DNA from: an uncultured Alphaproteobacteria bacterium | GTDB taxonomy: Bacteria > Pseudomonadota > Alphaproteobacteria > Rhodobacterales > Rhodobacteraceae | Direction of reading: 5' to 3' | Assembly: GCA_902596605.1 (NCBI GenBank) | Contig: CACJUU010000006.1 | Location: forward strand, 48,065 to 112,064 | DNA: 64,000 nt | Shown here: positions 34,161 through 45,399 of the stretch, one piece after another | Numbering within the stretch: position 1 is the stretch's first letter | Layout of the letters: every line of letters starts with the position of its first letter | The notes under the pieces: model-generated | Databases searched by the model: none | Seen by the model: the letters and a program-made list of their open reading frames with translations, nothing else | What the model was told of the DNA's origin: nothing | Position numbers and translations under genes: made by a program

Positions 34161-35159
34161 ATGAGACAAGGTCTTTATACGTCTGGATTTTTTCATATAT
34201 TTGGGGGTTTTTTATTAATAGCAAATTTCCAATTGTTAGAAGAAAATCCAAATGAAGCGTTAAATAAAGTAAGTGTAAAACTATTATCTGAGCAAGAGCT
34301 TAATGAACTTACTGCGTTGAAAACAACAAGTGCTCTCGAAGTCGAAAACTTTCAGCCAAGAACTATTACTGACTCCAATAATAATCCAAAAAAAATATCA
34401 ATTCCTCCTAAGGAAAATGTTGGCAATGAAATAAAAGGTGTAACAGAGCCGAATATTATTGAAATTAAAAAGCGTAAGACAAGTGATGAAATCATTACAG
34501 ATCGTGCTCAAAGAGGGGAGAATGACGTTGAAGAGCAGGTAAAAGAAAGAGTAAGCAGGTCTGTTCAAAAGCCGGACTCGTCAGAAAAACAAAATAATGA
34601 TCAAGCAAAACAAAAAAACACTAGTTCTCATATTTCGTCAGAAGGTAAAAATGTGGAGATTATTTCCGGTGCCTTAAATATTGCAAAATTACCACCATCG
34701 AGACCGACATTTGTTGAGCCAAGCGATCAGGAGGACACTGATGAACCTACATTACAAAAAAATAATGATGAAGTGTATGATAACCTAATCGAACAAGTGG
34801 TAAATAATCAGAAAAATGAAAAAGTTTCAGAAACTTCAATCCAGAGATTGACTAAGGCCAGGATTCTTCAGAGGTTAAACGAGAATTGGAATGTTGTTTC
34901 GATAAATAGACTAGCAAATTATGAAAAGTATGTAATTATTTTGGAGCTAAAGATTGATGAGAATGGAAATATAAGCGGTCCAATAAAGCTAGTTTATCCA
35001 CAAAAAGCCTCTGGAAACTTTCTAATAGCGAAAAGATCTGCTATTAAAGCAGTTTTAGAGTCATCTCCTTTTCCAGTTCCGAAGGAAAGCTTTCCTAGAG
35101 GTTTGGTCTTGAGAGTAGTATTTGATCCTGAAACAAATGTGGGTGTAAATAATGGTTAG
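34161..35159 (+). CDS. tolA: TolA-like cell envelope protein
   Basis: 332 residues. One N-terminal membrane anchor (about 8-24, [16 protein letters not shown]), then a long charged, low-complexity linker (about 30-225) and a C-terminal domain ([42 protein letters not shown]) typical of alphaproteobacterial TolA/TonB-like proteins. It spans the periplasm between TolQR and Pal/TolB. The linker lacks the long Ala/Lys helix of E. coli TolA. It overlaps tolB by 8 bases. Confidence 0.88.
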   Translation: MRQGLYTSGFFHIFGGFLLIANFQLLEENPNEALNKVSVKLLSEQELNELTALKTTSALEVENFQPRTITDSNNNPKKISIPPKENVGNEIKGVTEPNIIEIKKRKTSDEIITDRAQRGENDVEEQVKERVSRSVQKPDSSEKQNNDQAKQKNTSSHISSEGKNVEIISGALNIAKLPPSRPTFVEPSDQEDTDEPTLQKNNDEVYDNLIEQVVNNQKNEKVSETSIQRLTKARILQRLNENWNVVSINRLANYEKYVIILELKIDENGNISGPIKLVYPQKASGNFLIAKRSAIKAVLESSPFPVPKESFPRGLVLRVVFDPETNVGVNNG

Positions 35160-36501
35160 ACATAGTGTTTTAAAACTCCTAAAAATTTTTTCTTTTACAA
35201 GCATTTTATTTATAAACTTTAGCTTTGTAGCCGCTCAGAAAAATGACGCTCCTCAGCTTGACATGACAGTAAATAGGGGTGTAATAAAACCTATATCGCT
35301 GGCCGTTCCAAGCTTTATTAAAGAAAGCGGTGCAAACTCGATTATAAGTAGAGAACTAGCAAAAGTAATCTCAAATAATCTTGACAGCACCGGATTGTTT
35401 AGATCTATCCCACAGTCTGCTTACGTCAGCATGCCATTAAGTTTCAATACACCAGTGCAGTTTAGTGACTGGTCGATAATTAATGCTGATGTTTTGGTTA
35501 TGGGATCTGTTGGTTTGAAGCCTGATGGTCGCTTAGAAGTTAAGTTTAGATTGTGGGATGTATCTCAGCAAAAAGAAATTGGAAAAGGAAAGCAGTACTT
35601 CACAAATTCGGAAAGTTGGAGAAGAATTTCACATAAAATCTCTGATACAATATATACCAGAGTTACAGGTGAAGGGGCATACTTTGATAGCAGAGTTGTT
35701 TTTGTTTCTGAGACGGGGCCAAAGGATAATAGAACAAAGAGGCTTGCTATTATGGATCAAGATGGAGCAAATTTCAGGCTATTAAAGCACCCACCTTCTC
35801 TAGTAATCGCGCCACGCTTTTCACCGACTACCAATAAAATTATTTTTACTGGATACGAAACAGGTAAGCCAAGGGTTTATTTGATGGATCTTAGCTCGGA
35901 AGAGATAACTTCTCTCCCCGAATTGAACGGAATGAGTTTTGCTCCCAGGTTCTCTGCGGATGGTAGTCAAATAGTATTATCAATGACTGAAAATGGTAAT
36001 ACCGATATTTTTATAAATACTTTGACTACGGGAGTGAAAAGAAGACTAACAACAAACAGCGCGATTGATACCGCGCCAAGCTTTTCACCAGACGGGAAGA
36101 GTATTGTGTTTGAAAGTGATCGAGGAGGTGGGCAACAACTTTATATTATTTCTACACAAGGAGGAGATGCAAAAAGGATAAGTTTTGGCAAAGGTAGATA
36201 TGCTACTCCCGTTTGGTCACCAAGAGGTGACCTGATTGCATTTACAAAGATTAAAGAGGGAAAATTTCATATTGGAGTGATGCGGGTTGATGGAACAAAG
36301 GAAAGGTTACTGACAACGTCATTTCTCGATGAAGGCCCTGCTTGGGCTCCGAATGGCAGAGTTTTAATGTTTTTCAGGGAAACACCAGGTAGTGCCGGAG
36401 CACCTTCTATTTACTCGATTGACATATCTGGACGTAATCTTAGAAAAATTAAAACTTCTTCCTTTGCTTCGGACCCTAATTGGTCTCCAATTTTAAATTA
36501 A
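35152..36501 (+). CDS. tolB: Tol-Pal system beta-propeller protein TolB
   Basis: 449 residues. Signal peptide (about 1-28, ending VAA), an N-terminal alpha/beta domain with the RSI-x-S-like segment, and a six-bladed propeller of WD40-like repeats: [54 protein letters not shown] and [11 protein letters not shown]. It binds Pal and TolA in the periplasm. pal follows. Confidence 0.97.
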   Translation: MVRHSVLKLLKIFSFTSILFINFSFVAAQKNDAPQLDMTVNRGVIKPISLAVPSFIKESGANSIISRELAKVISNNLDSTGLFRSIPQSAYVSMPLSFNTPVQFSDWSIINADVLVMGSVGLKPDGRLEVKFRLWDVSQQKEIGKGKQYFTNSESWRRISHKISDTIYTRVTGEGAYFDSRVVFVSETGPKDNRTKRLAIMDQDGANFRLLKHPPSLVIAPRFSPTTNKIIFTGYETGKPRVYLMDLSSEEITSLPELNGMSFAPRFSADGSQIVLSMTENGNTDIFINTLTTGVKRRLTTNSAIDTAPSFSPDGKSIVFESDRGGGQQLYIISTQGGDAKRISFGKGRYATPVWSPRGDLIAFTKIKEGKFHIGVMRVDGTKERLLTTSFLDEGPAWAPNGRVLMFFRETPGSAGAPSIYSIDISGRNLRKIKTSSFASDPNWSPILN

Positions 36502-36565
36502 TGTTATCGTTTAAGATTTGTGGTATAAAATACATAAAATTCGAACAGTAGACGAGGCAAAAATT

Positions 36566-37036
36566 ATGAAAAATATTGGACTTGTTTTTTTCGTTATCCT
36601 ACTGCTTGTGGGATGTGAAAATAATAAGAGTTTTAAAAACTCACTTGATAAAGCACAAATCTCTGAGAGTGATATAGAATATTTCCAAAACTTAGTGGGA
36701 GACACCGTTCTATTTACTGTTGACCAAAGTGGACTACGGCCAGACGCCATAAGTATTTTAAATGCACAAGTGAATTGGCTTAAGGAAAAGAAGTTTTTAC
36801 CCATCACTATTGAAGGACACGCTGATGAACAGGGAACAAGAGAATATAATTTAGCTCTCGGTGCACGGAGAGCTACTGCAGTTAGAGAATTCCTCTTAGC
36901 CAAAGGAATTGAGCAAGATCGAATAAGTATAGTTACCTATGGAAAAGAGAGACCTTTGCGTGTTTGTTCCAACGAGGAGTGTTGGTCCAAAAATCGTAGA
37001 GCAGTAACGGTAGTCGGTAAAAAAATTGTAGAATAG
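36566..37036 (+). CDS. pal: Peptidoglycan-associated lipoprotein Pal
   Basis: 156 residues from the ATG at 36566, with GAGG upstream; the frame is open 16 codons earlier. The signal ends in the lipobox LLVGC. The OmpA-like domain shows TIEGHADEQGTREYNLALGARRA and ISIVTYGKERP, the diaminopimelate-binding motif of Pal. It anchors the outer membrane to peptidoglycan and binds TolA/TolB. Confidence 0.96.
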   Translation: MKNIGLVFFVILLLVGCENNKSFKNSLDKAQISESDIEYFQNLVGDTVLFTVDQSGLRPDAISILNAQVNWLKEKKFLPITIEGHADEQGTREYNLALGARRATAVREFLLAKGIEQDRISIVTYGKERPLRVCSNEECWSKNRRAVTVVGKKIVE

Positions 37037-37064
37037 TGATTGAAACAGAGATTACAAAGTTATT

Positions 37065-37862
37065 ATGCTTTTAAGATCATTAATTATTATTTTAACACCG
37101 TTTTTATTATACGTTAGCAAATCATTAGCAACTGAAGCTCCTGAATTGGAAGCCCTTCAAAAAAGATTACTATTACTTGAAAAGGAAATACTTGACTTAA
37201 AGATGAAAAACGTTGTTGAAGATAAGTTTGAATGGCAATTTTTAAAGATGACTGAAATAGAGAATGACATCAAAAAGCTACACAACAGATTTGAAATCCT
37301 GGAAAATAACTATTATAAGGAACTAAAAAATTTGAAAGCATCAATACTAAACGCTGATACAACCAATCTTGAAAAAATTGAAGGCTCAAACGACGATATT
37401 CAAACAGAGACAGTAATCCAACCCCTAATAGACAGCTCTGCATCTTTAGAAAATCTTGAAGTTTTTAGCAGAGAGGAAGAACTATATATGGGCGCATTAG
37501 AACTCTTTGAAAGCGGTCAAACGAATATGGCTGAGCAACGTTTTTCAGAATTTATAGAAAGTTTCCCAACTAGTGGAAAACTCTCAGCTGCTTTATTCTG
37601 GAGAGCGGAAACTAGAGTAAAAGATGAAAACTGGATTGGTGCTGCCAATGATTATTTAGAGAGTTTTACAATCAATCCCGATGGAGAAACTGCTGCTAAA
37701 ACATTATTTGGTTTGGGGGTCAGTTTGGGAGCCATCGGAGAGAAGGAACAAGCATGTTTAACCCTTGATGAAGTTGGATCAAGATTTGAAAATATTGAAA
37801 GAACTTTGTTGGTTGAAATTGTAAAAGCAAAAAATCTTTTAAACTGTGATCAACCAAGATAG
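37065..37862 (+). CDS. cpoB: Tol-Pal system protein CpoB/YbgF
   Basis: 265 residues. Signal peptide (about 1-22), an N-terminal coiled coil (EALQKRLLLLEKEILDLKMK), then a TPR-like tail (residues about 140-262: LYMGALELFESGQTNMAEQRF, ALFWRAETRVKDENWIGAANDYL, FGLGVSLGAIGEKEQACLTL). It links TolA with peptidoglycan synthesis in division. It is the last gene of the tol-pal cluster and overlaps or abuts tilS. Confidence 0.92.
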   Translation: MLLRSLIIILTPFLLYVSKSLATEAPELEALQKRLLLLEKEILDLKMKNVVEDKFEWQFLKMTEIENDIKKLHNRFEILENNYYKELKNLKASILNADTTNLEKIEGSNDDIQTETVIQPLIDSSASLENLEVFSREEELYMGALELFESGQTNMAEQRFSEFIESFPTSGKLSAALFWRAETRVKDENWIGAANDYLESFTINPDGETAAKTLFGLGVSLGAIGEKEQACLTLDEVGSRFENIERTLLVEIVKAKNLLNCDQPR

Positions 37863-37869
37863 CGGAAAA

Positions 37870-39120
37870 ATGATTAAGCAGGTTGTTAGCAACTTAGCTA
37901 GTCTGAAACTAAGCTCTTGTGGAATAGCCGTTTCAGGTGGTAGTGACTCAATAGCTCTTTTTCATATTATAACAGAGTGGGAAGCTGAAAATAAGCCTGA
38001 GATATTCGTTGCATCGGTAGATCATGGGTTGAGATCAGAAAGTAAAGCAGAGGTGGAGTTTGTAAAGAAAATCTGTGACATGAAAGGAGTTAAACATTTT
38101 TCCTTAAAACCAACTATGAACCTATCAGAGGCACAAGGAAATTTGCAAGATAATGCTCGATCAGCAAGATATCAATTATTAAGAAATTGGGCTATCTTAA
38201 ATGATTTACAATGTATCCTCATTGGCCATACATTGGATGACCAAGAAGAGAATCTTCTTATCAGGTTCTTACGAGGATCTGGTGTAGATGGATTAGCTAG
38301 TATGGAAAATATGGTTGTCAGAAATGAGATTTTATGGATAAGGCCATTATTAAAATATAGAAAAGAAGAGTTACGAAATTACTTGAGAAATAACAATTAT
38401 AGTTGGAGAGATGATCCCTCAAACCACGATGATAAATATCAGCGAGTAAAGATCAGAAAACTTCTCAAGCAGCTAAAATCTAATGGTCTTATAGCACCAA
38501 ATTTTGTAAAAACAGCTGATCACATGTTAAGGGCCTCAAAGCTATCTAAGGAAATAGCAAAACACAATTCTAAAACACTTTTATCGTTTAATGATGTTGG
38601 ACAAATTACTTTCGAAGTTGAAAAATTTTCTCAGCTCTTTGGGGACACACAATTTCGAATACTTTCGGGTATAATCTCGTGGTTTTCAGGAAAATTCTAC
38701 AAACCCCGTTTTTCACAGCTTGAGAATATGCATAGCAAAATACTTAACGATAAACTGACTAGCGCCACCTTAGGAGGGACAGTTTTTAAAAAAGAAAATG
38801 GTACAATAACTGTCACACGAGAATTGGCGTCCATTGAAGAAAATTACTTAGTTAAAGAAGAAAAGTTTATTTGGGATAACAGATGGCTAATTACGCTAAA
38901 ACCAGAAACACAAGGAAAATTATATGTAAGGCCTTATGGGTTATTGGGTCTTAATGACCATAGATTTTCTATAACAAGTGAATTTGATAAAAATGCATTG
39001 GCTCCAATCCCGACAATAATAACAAATAAAAGTGTTAAATTTGTGCCTCTTTCTAATTTGGAGTATGATATTGATATAAAATTATTAAATCAGGATAGTG
39101 AGTTTTATAAATTCTTTTAA
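37870..39120 (+). CDS. tilS: tRNA(Ile)-lysidine synthase
   Basis: 416 residues from the ATG at 37870; a GTG at 37846 inside cpoB is also possible. The PP-loop is SGGSDS, followed by ASVDHGLRSES and ILIGHTLDDQEENLLIRFLRGSG with the conserved ARYQLL segment between. It converts C34 of the CAU-anticodon isoleucine tRNA to lysidine with lysine and ATP. Its place between tol-pal and ftsH is the standard alphaproteobacterial order. Confidence 0.94.
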   Translation: MIKQVVSNLASLKLSSCGIAVSGGSDSIALFHIITEWEAENKPEIFVASVDHGLRSESKAEVEFVKKICDMKGVKHFSLKPTMNLSEAQGNLQDNARSARYQLLRNWAILNDLQCILIGHTLDDQEENLLIRFLRGSGVDGLASMENMVVRNEILWIRPLLKYRKEELRNYLRNNNYSWRDDPSNHDDKYQRVKIRKLLKQLKSNGLIAPNFVKTADHMLRASKLSKEIAKHNSKTLLSFNDVGQITFEVEKFSQLFGDTQFRILSGIISWFSGKFYKPRFSQLENMHSKILNDKLTSATLGGTVFKKENGTITVTRELASIEENYLVKEEKFIWDNRWLITLKPETQGKLYVRPYGLLGLNDHRFSITSEFDKNALAPIPTIITNKSVKFVPLSNLEYDIDIKLLNQDSEFYKFF

Positions 39121-39190
39121 AAACAGTTGAATTTGCGTTTTTTTAGCATACTTATAAAAAATCAAAAAATTAAAAGTTGGTATCAAACAC

Positions 39191-41110
39191 ATGAATAATT
39201 TCAGAAACATAGCTTTTTGGCTCATTTTATTTTTCCTTCTTGTAGCTTTATTCAACGTTTTCAGCGGCAATACAATGAACAACAAAAGAGAATTATCTTT
39301 TTCTCAGTTTTTGGATCAAGTTGGTTCAGGAAAGGTATCTGAAGTTGTTCTTGATGGAGAAACCATACATGTAAGGGAAGCAGATGGAACAAGATATGAA
39401 GTTGTGCAACCACTTGGTACCAACTTAGTAGAAGTTTTAAGTAGATCAGATGTTGAAGTTCGTGCAGTAAAGCAGGAGAAGTCAGGACTGATGAGCGCTA
39501 TAAGTGTTTGGCTGCCGTTTATTTTACTAATTGGTGTGTGGCTCTACCTAATGAATAGAATGCAAGGCGGTGGTCGCGGAGGTGCCATGAGCTTTGGAAA
39601 GTCTAAAGCAAAACTTCTAACTGAAAAACACGGTAAGGTTACATTTAACGATGTTGCAGGTATTGACGAAGCAAAAGATGAATTGGAAGAAATAGTTGAG
39701 TTTTTAAAAGATCCACAGAAATTTGGTAGGCTCGGTGGGAAAATACCCAAGGGAGCGCTACTAGTCGGGCCTCCTGGAACAGGTAAAACACTATTAGCTA
39801 GAGCCATCGCAGGTGAAGCCGGAGTACCCTTTTTCACTATATCTGGCTCAGATTTTGTTGAAATGTTCGTTGGGGTAGGGGCAAGCAGAGTAAGAGACAT
39901 GTTTGACCAGGCTAAGAAAAATGCACCTTGTATTGTTTTCATCGATGAAATTGATGCGGTGGGGCGTCACCGAGGAGCTGGATATGGTGGTGGAAACGAT
40001 GAAAGGGAGCAGACACTTAACCAACTACTTGTTGAAATGGATGGTTTTGAGTCGAATGAAGGAGTTATATTAATCGCTGCTACCAACAGACCTGATGTTT
40101 TAGATCCAGCACTTTTGAGGCCTGGGCGCTTTGACAGGCAAGTTCAGGTGCCAAATCCTGATATACAGGGCCGTACAAAAATACTGAATGTACACGCAAA
40201 GAAGACGGTTTTGGGACCAGACATAGATTTAAGAATCATTGCTCGAGGAACACCTGGTTTTTCTGGTGCTGATCTTGCTAATCTCGTAAATGAAGCAGCA
40301 TTAATGGCAGCAAGGGCAGGTAAACGATTTGTCGCTATGATAGATTTTGAAAATGCAAAGGATAAAGTTATGATGGGCGCAGAGAGAAGATCCATGGTCA
40401 TGACGGACGAAGAAAAGAAATTGACTGCTTATCATGAGGCGGGACATGCGATAGTGGGATTAAATGTTCCTCAGCATGATCCGATACACAAAGCCACGAT
40501 TATACCTCGAGGAAGAGCATTGGGTTTGGTATTAAGTTTGCCTGAGCGAGATCAATTATCAGTTACTAGAACTAAATATAAATCGAAAATAGCAATGGCT
40601 ATGGGAGGTAAAGTTGCAGAAGAGATGGTTTTCGGACCTGAGAACGTAACATCTGGGGCAAGTTCTGATATCCAACAAATAACCAAGATAGCTAGAGCGA
40701 TGGTAATGCAATTTGGGATGTCTGACAATCTAGGAAATATCGATTACGCCAATGAACAGCAGACTTATTTAGGTCCAACAAGCCCTGGCAGTCATCTAGG
40801 CCCGGAAACACAGGAAAAGATTGATGTCGAAGTGAGAAAGCTCGTGGATGAGGGTTACGCAACAGCAAAAAATATTTTAAAGAAAGAAAAAAAGAAGTTA
40901 GATTTGTTAGCTAACGGATTGCTAGAGTATGAAACTCTAACAGGAAGCGAAATAACACAGGTGCTGTCCGGAAAACCCCTTAACAGAGATTTAGATGACT
41001 TTGATGAACCTGACGATAAACAGGATAAGAGTAGCGTCACTTCAATACCAAAAACGGGCACAAATGGTAGAAAGAAAGGCGGAGGCTTGAAGTCTCAGCC
41101 GCAGTCTTAG
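39191..41110 (+). CDS. ftsH: Membrane-bound ATP-dependent zinc protease FtsH
   Basis: 639 residues. Two membrane spans (about 5-22 and 103-122) flank a small periplasmic domain. The AAA module has GPPGTGKT and [17 protein letters not shown], with second-region [13 protein letters not shown]; the protease site is HEAGHAI with a downstream zinc-ligand Asp in [11 protein letters not shown]. It degrades misassembled membrane proteins and short-lived cytoplasmic ones. It overlaps rimO, read from the other strand, by 4 bases. Confidence 0.98.
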   Translation: MNNFRNIAFWLILFFLLVALFNVFSGNTMNNKRELSFSQFLDQVGSGKVSEVVLDGETIHVREADGTRYEVVQPLGTNLVEVLSRSDVEVRAVKQEKSGLMSAISVWLPFILLIGVWLYLMNRMQGGGRGGAMSFGKSKAKLLTEKHGKVTFNDVAGIDEAKDELEEIVEFLKDPQKFGRLGGKIPKGALLVGPPGTGKTLLARAIAGEAGVPFFTISGSDFVEMFVGVGASRVRDMFDQAKKNAPCIVFIDEIDAVGRHRGAGYGGGNDEREQTLNQLLVEMDGFESNEGVILIAATNRPDVLDPALLRPGRFDRQVQVPNPDIQGRTKILNVHAKKTVLGPDIDLRIIARGTPGFSGADLANLVNEAALMAARAGKRFVAMIDFENAKDKVMMGAERRSMVMTDEEKKLTAYHEAGHAIVGLNVPQHDPIHKATIIPRGRALGLVLSLPERDQLSVTRTKYKSKIAMAMGGKVAEEMVFGPENVTSGASSDIQQITKIARAMVMQFGMSDNLGNIDYANEQQTYLGPTSPGSHLGPETQEKIDVEVRKLVDEGYATAKNILKKEKKKLDLLANGLLEYETLTGSEITQVLSGKPLNRDLDDFDEPDDKQDKSSVTSIPKTGTNGRKKGGGLKSQPQS

Positions 41111-42432
41111 GACAAAAGAAGCTCACCCTCTAAGTCATATTCAGATGAGCCTCTAATCTTAACGGTTACATGCTCACCTACGCTATGATGAGTTTGTTTT
41201 GTTGGAACGGAGACTATGCCGTCTATCTCCGGAGCGTCAAAAATTGATCGACATATAAGATGGTCGTGTTCCACAGAGTCTATAACACAAGTAAATGTTT
41301 TGCCTATTTTTTCTTTAAGCTTCAGCTCGGATAGTTGTTGTGCCCTAGACATAAAACGGTCGTATCGATCTTGTATTATATCATCGTGTAGGTGATCCTC
41401 CATTACGTTTGATCGTGCACCAGATACGTCTTCATATTTAAAGCAGCCCACACGATCAATTTTTGCTTCCTCTAACCAATCAAGAAGAAAATTAAACTCA
41501 CTTTCAGTTTCTCCAGGGAAGCCTACAATAAAAGTAGATCTGATACTAAGATCTGGATTAATTGAACGCCACTCAGAAATTTGTTCAAGGTCATGCACGT
41601 TATTTGACGGCCGAGCCATTCTTTTCAATACATCCGGGTGTGCATGTTGAAAAGGGACATCTAAATACGGTAACACCCTATTCTGATCCATAAGGGGTAT
41701 TAATTGCTTCACATGGGGATAAGGATAAATATAGTGAAGTCTCACCCATATTCCAAGAGACGCTAACTCAGTCACTAGATTATAAATATTAGTCTTAAGT
41801 TTTTTCCCATTCACTAGTGTCTCTTCGAACTTTAGATCTAGTCCGTAAGCGGAAGTATCTTGCGATATTATAAGTAATTCTTTAGTACCCCTTTCAACTA
41901 AACTTTTCGCTTCAGATAGTATTGAAGCCATTGACCTTGATTTTAAAGGTCCTCTCAAGGAGGGAATTATACAAAATGCGCATTTATGGTTACATCCTTC
42001 GGAGATTTTCAAATAACTATAATGTCTTGGTGTAAGTTTGATGTAGGACGATGGTGGCTTTGCCTCAAATGGATTGCTCTTTATTGGAATATTATCCGTA
42101 ATTGAGTCCAAGACCTCATTAAACTTTTGAGGCCCAGTTACGGCCATTACATTTGGATGAGAATCCCGTATAAATTCTGGAGTAGAGCCGAGACAACCAG
42201 TTACTATTACTTTTCCGTTTTCATTCAAGGCTTCACCAATAGCATTCAAACTTTCGGTTTTTGCTGAGTCAAGAAAACCACATGTATTTACAACCACTGC
42301 ATCGGCGTTATCATAAGTTTGTGATATTCCATAACCCAATGTTTGGAGCTTGTTTATTAAAACTTCCGAATCAACTAGTGCTTTGGGACAACCTAGGCTA
42401 ACTAAACCGATCTTAGGAGAGTTTTTATCCAT
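41107..42432 (-). CDS. rimO: Ribosomal protein S12 methylthiotransferase RimO
   Basis: 441 residues. The N-terminal UPF0004 domain opens with [22 protein letters not shown], with further cluster cysteines in VNTCGF and VTGCLG. The radical SAM motif is [17 protein letters not shown], and a TRAM domain ends the protein (after about 375). It adds a methylthio group to Asp of S12. It lies 7 bases downstream of the DmdA-like gene, on the same strand. Confidence 0.96.
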   Translation of the reverse strand: MDKNSPKIGLVSLGCPKALVDSEVLINKLQTLGYGISQTYDNADAVVVNTCGFLDSAKTESLNAIGEALNENGKVIVTGCLGSTPEFIRDSHPNVMAVTGPQKFNEVLDSITDNIPIKSNPFEAKPPSSYIKLTPRHYSYLKISEGCNHKCAFCIIPSLRGPLKSRSMASILSEAKSLVERGTKELLIISQDTSAYGLDLKFEETLVNGKKLKTNIYNLVTELASLGIWVRLHYIYPYPHVKQLIPLMDQNRVLPYLDVPFQHAHPDVLKRMARPSNNVHDLEQISEWRSINPDLSIRSTFIVGFPGETESEFNFLLDWLEEAKIDRVGCFKYEDVSGARSNVMEDHLHDDIIQDRYDRFMSRAQQLSELKLKEKIGKTFTCVIDSVEHDHLICRSIFDAPEIDGIVSVPTKQTHHSVGEHVTVKIRGSSEYDLEGELLLS

Positions 42433-42439
42433 GATGTAT

Positions 42440-43567
42440 TTAAATAAACGGTTTTAGATTAGGGTTAAAGGGTCTTTCTTTAACAAAAGCATCTCTTAAC
42501 TTATTATTTATGAGGACTTGCAACTTGGCACCCTCAATAGCGTATTCGACGTCAACAATGCCAATAGCGACATTTGTATTGAATTCTGTCGAAAAAATTC
42601 CAGACGTAATCTCCCCCACCTTTTTATTATTAAATATAGGCCAGTGATCGTGACAAAATGGCACCTTATCGCCTTTAACATCAAAGTATCTCAATACTTT
42701 TGAGGGTCCATTACTTGCTATGTTTTCAAGAGCCTCGGAACCGATACATGTTGAATTTGCATTAATTTCACAAAATCTGCCGAGACCGCATTCGAAGGGA
42801 GAGTTTTGAACAGTCATATCAGATCCATAAGATAAAAGTCCAGATTCAATTCTTTCGATCTGATTAGGACATCCCGGTCTAACATTCAAATCCTTCCCAT
42901 TTGTAAATAATTCCTCCCATAGTTCATTGGCATATTCCGTGCCTTCAACATAAATTTCAAAACCACCTTGCTTTGACCAACCAGTTCTAGCAACATTGAT
43001 AGTGTGTTTTCCAAATTTTAGTTTTCTAAGGTCAAAATAACTGAAGTAGTCCATTTCATTTCCAAATATTCTTTTCATAAGAAGCCTAGATTTAGGCCCC
43101 TGAATTGCTAGAGGCGCTACCGAAGGTTCTGATACCTCAACATTTAATTTCAGTGCAGCAGCAATACCTGAAACCCATAAAAGAACATCACTATCAGCTA
43201 TAGAAATCCAGTAACGGTCTTCATCTACTCTTAACAGTACAGGATCATTTATCATGCCCCCATTTTGATCGACCATTGGAGCGTAAAGACATTTGTTTGG
43301 GTCCATATCCTTTACGTTTCTAGGAGTTAAAAGCTCTAGTAGCGTTGCAGCGTCTTTTCCTACAATTTCAACTTGTCTTTGAACGGATACATCCCATACT
43401 TGAACTTCACTCTTCAAGTGTCGGCAGTCTTCCTCCGCGTCATTAAAGATGGTAGGTAAAATCATATGGTTATAAACTGTTACACCCTTAACCTGGTCCT
43501 CTATTTTAGAAGAGAAGGGCGTGCGTCTTATTCTTTTTGTTGGAGTTAAAATTTTACCCTGCAACAC
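42440..43567 (-). CDS. dmdA: DMSP demethylase DmdA-like, aminomethyltransferase fold
   Basis: 375 residues, a GcvT-fold protein. Several segments match the known SAR11 DmdA as I recall it: YNHMILPTIFNDAEEDCRHLK, VQVWDVSVQRQVEI, YWISIADSDVLLW, GWSKQGGFEIYVEG and GCPNQIERIESGLLSYGSD with PFECG. DmdA transfers a methyl from dimethylsulfoniopropionate to tetrahydrofolate, giving methylmercaptopropionate. Downstream dmdB-dmdD genes are not evident here. A DmdA-like aminomethyltransferase paralogue cannot be excluded. It shares a divergent promoter region with aroQ. Confidence 0.75.
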   Translation of the reverse strand: MLQGKILTPTKRIRRTPFSSKIEDQVKGVTVYNHMILPTIFNDAEEDCRHLKSEVQVWDVSVQRQVEIVGKDAATLLELLTPRNVKDMDPNKCLYAPMVDQNGGMINDPVLLRVDEDRYWISIADSDVLLWVSGIAAALKLNVEVSEPSVAPLAIQGPKSRLLMKRIFGNEMDYFSYFDLRKLKFGKHTINVARTGWSKQGGFEIYVEGTEYANELWEELFTNGKDLNVRPGCPNQIERIESGLLSYGSDMTVQNSPFECGLGRFCEINANSTCIGSEALENIASNGPSKVLRYFDVKGDKVPFCHDHWPIFNNKKVGEITSGIFSTEFNTNVAIGIVDVEYAIEGAKLQVLINNKLRDAFVKERPFNPNLKPFI

Positions 43568-43660
43568 TTTTCTCCTATCGTAAACAAACTCGAACTCTGA
43601 TATAAATCATTAATAGAACTATGCAATGGTTTTTATTACTTTGGACGAAATTTTGTTAGC

Positions 43661-44101
43661 ATGACCAAACAAAAAAATATTTTAATTTTAAATGGGCCCA
43701 ACCTGAACCTACTTGGCATAAGACAACCTGAAATATATGGGTCTCAAACTCTTAAAGATTTAGAGGAAATGTGTTTGAGTAAAGGCAAAGCTTGTTCAAT
43801 GAATGTAAAATTTGAACAAAGTAATTCCGAATCGGAATTAGTGACTTTTATTCAGGAGGCAATAAAGACTTCAGATGGTATAATTATAAATGCTGCTGCA
43901 TATTCACATACTTCAGTTGCAATCCTCGATGCCTTAAATTCTTTTACTGGGTGTGTAATTGAAGTTCATATATCGGATATTTCTAAGCGAGAAGAGTTCA
44001 GGAAATTCTCATATGTATCTTTGAGGGCGGACTATGTAATTATGGGCAAAGGTCTAGAAGGATATATTGAAGCATTAGAAAAAATGCAACGAGAATATTA
44101 G
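43661..44101 (+). CDS. aroQ: Type II 3-dehydroquinate dehydratase
   Basis: 146 residues, full length. The signature ILILNGPNLNLLGIRQPEIYGSQTL has the flexible catalytic loop with Tyr (IYG) and Arg; IIINAAAYSHTSVAILDAL and EVHISDISKREEFRKFS bring the active-site His and Arg. It makes 3-dehydroshikimate in aromatic amino acid synthesis. The nitrile hydratase genes follow 9 bases later on the same strand. Confidence 0.95.
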   Translation: MTKQKNILILNGPNLNLLGIRQPEIYGSQTLKDLEEMCLSKGKACSMNVKFEQSNSESELVTFIQEAIKTSDGIIINAAAYSHTSVAILDALNSFTGCVIEVHISDISKREEFRKFSYVSLRADYVIMGKGLEGYIEALEKMQREY

Positions 44102-44110
44102 ATTGAAAAT

Positions 44111-44731
44111 ATGAAAAAAGATAATTTAAAACAATTTTACAAAGAGTTTCCAAGCAATCCAGACGCTAGGGTTAAAGCTTTAAAGTCGATCTTAGAAAAA
44201 GAAGGACTCATTGATCAAAAAGCATTGGATGAAATTCTCGATACTTATCAGAATAAGGTAGGGCCCTTAAATGGTGCAAAAATAGTTGCCAAAGCATGGG
44301 TAAACAAAAAGTTTAAAGAGTATCTAATAAATAATACAGATAAGGTGTTAAAGGATATGGATCTTAATGGTCGTCAGGGTGAACATGTTGTGGTGGTAGA
44401 GAATACTGAGATAGTTCATAATCTTATAGTCTGTACCCTTTGTAGTTGTTATCCGTGGCCTTTGTTGGGGCTACCACCTAGCTGGTATAAATCCGATGCC
44501 TACCGAAGTCGAGCAGTGAGAGAACCGAGGGCAGTTTTAAGCGACTTTAATGTCAAACTTCCAATATCAAAAAAAGTAAAGGTTTGGGACTCGACTTCAG
44601 AGATACGGTATCTTGTCCTGCCACAACAGCCACCTAGTTCTAAGGGATTGAGTGAAAATGAATTAGTGAGTTGGGTTACGCGTGATAGTATGATAGGGAC
44701 AGGCTTTCCAAAGCCTCCAATAGGTGAATAA
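44111..44731 (+). CDS. nthA: Nitrile hydratase alpha subunit, cobalt type
   Basis: 206 residues. The metal-binding claw is Cys108-Thr-Leu-Cys111-Ser-Cys113 (VCTLCSC); the Thr after the first Cys is the mark of the cobalt form (iron enzymes have Ser). The following WPLLGLPPSWYKS, and RAVREPRAVL, are family-typical. The alpha-beta heterodimer hydrates nitriles to amides in the cytoplasm. The two middle and last cysteines are normally oxidised to sulfinic and sulfenic acid. It overlaps the beta gene by one base. Confidence 0.94.
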   Translation: MKKDNLKQFYKEFPSNPDARVKALKSILEKEGLIDQKALDEILDTYQNKVGPLNGAKIVAKAWVNKKFKEYLINNTDKVLKDMDLNGRQGEHVVVVENTEIVHNLIVCTLCSCYPWPLLGLPPSWYKSDAYRSRAVREPRAVLSDFNVKLPISKKVKVWDSTSEIRYLVLPQQPPSSKGLSENELVSWVTRDSMIGTGFPKPPIGE

Positions 44732-45399
44732 TGTCTAAGGCGCATGACATGGGTGGTCGGCTTGACTCCCGAAGAATTGATATCACGGCAAGTGACGTAA
44801 AATTTAAGGCAGATTGGGAAAAGGAAGTTTTCGCTATAACTTTAGCGTTGGGTTTTTCAAGTTTATGGAATTTGGATAGGTCTCGCTACGCGCGTGAGTC
44901 TTTAGAGCCAAAAGACTATCTACAATTTGGTTATTTTGAAAAATGGCTTGCTGGACTGATCAACCTATTGGGTGAAAATGGTATTATTAAAGATGGGACA
45001 GAAAGTGAAGACAATTATAAAAAACGCTCTTTCCGCGTTTTAGAAGCAAAAAATGTAAAAAAATTGTTGCATATGGGGGGACCAACCAAGAGAGACAGTA
45101 CCACAGAGAAAAACTTCAACTTAGGAGAGACTGTTTCCGTAAGAGCTAATAATAGTAATACAAAAGTTGAAAAAGGTCATACAAGACTACCAGACTATGT
45201 AAAGGGAAGAACTGGGAAGGTCATTGCCTATCACGGTAGCCATGTATTTCCAGATGCAAACGCTCATTTTTTAGGGGAAAGTCCGGAAGCACTCTACTCT
45301 ATAGAATTTAAGAGCCAAGATTTATGGGGTAAATGTGAGCATGTTGAGGATACAGTAGTAGTTGATTTATGGGAAAGTTATCTTGAAAAATTCAATTGA
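44731..45399 (+). CDS. nthB: Nitrile hydratase beta subunit
   Basis: 222 residues. The start AHDMGGRLDS and the helical N-terminal region (WEKEVFAITLALGFSSLWNLDRSRYARESLEP, DYLQFGYFEKWL) are as in known beta subunits, followed by the barrel-like C-terminal domain (GETVSVR, RLPDYVKGRTGKVIAYHG, LYSIEFKSQDLWG). It starts at the last base of nthA's stop codon, so the subunits are translationally coupled. Confidence 0.92.
   Translation: MSKAHDMGGRLDSRRIDITASDVKFKADWEKEVFAITLALGFSSLWNLDRSRYARESLEPKDYLQFGYFEKWLAGLINLLGENGIIKDGTESEDNYKKRSFRVLEAKNVKKLLHMGGPTKRDSTTEKNFNLGETVSVRANNSNTKVEKGHTRLPDYVKGRTGKVIAYHGSHVFPDANAHFLGESPEALYSIEFKSQDLWGKCEHVEDTVVVDLWESYLEKFN

Noticed and set aside
39121..39190. TTGCGT ... 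TATAAA upstream of ftsH as a promoter
   Set aside because: The spacing is about 14 bases, too short for a standard promoter.
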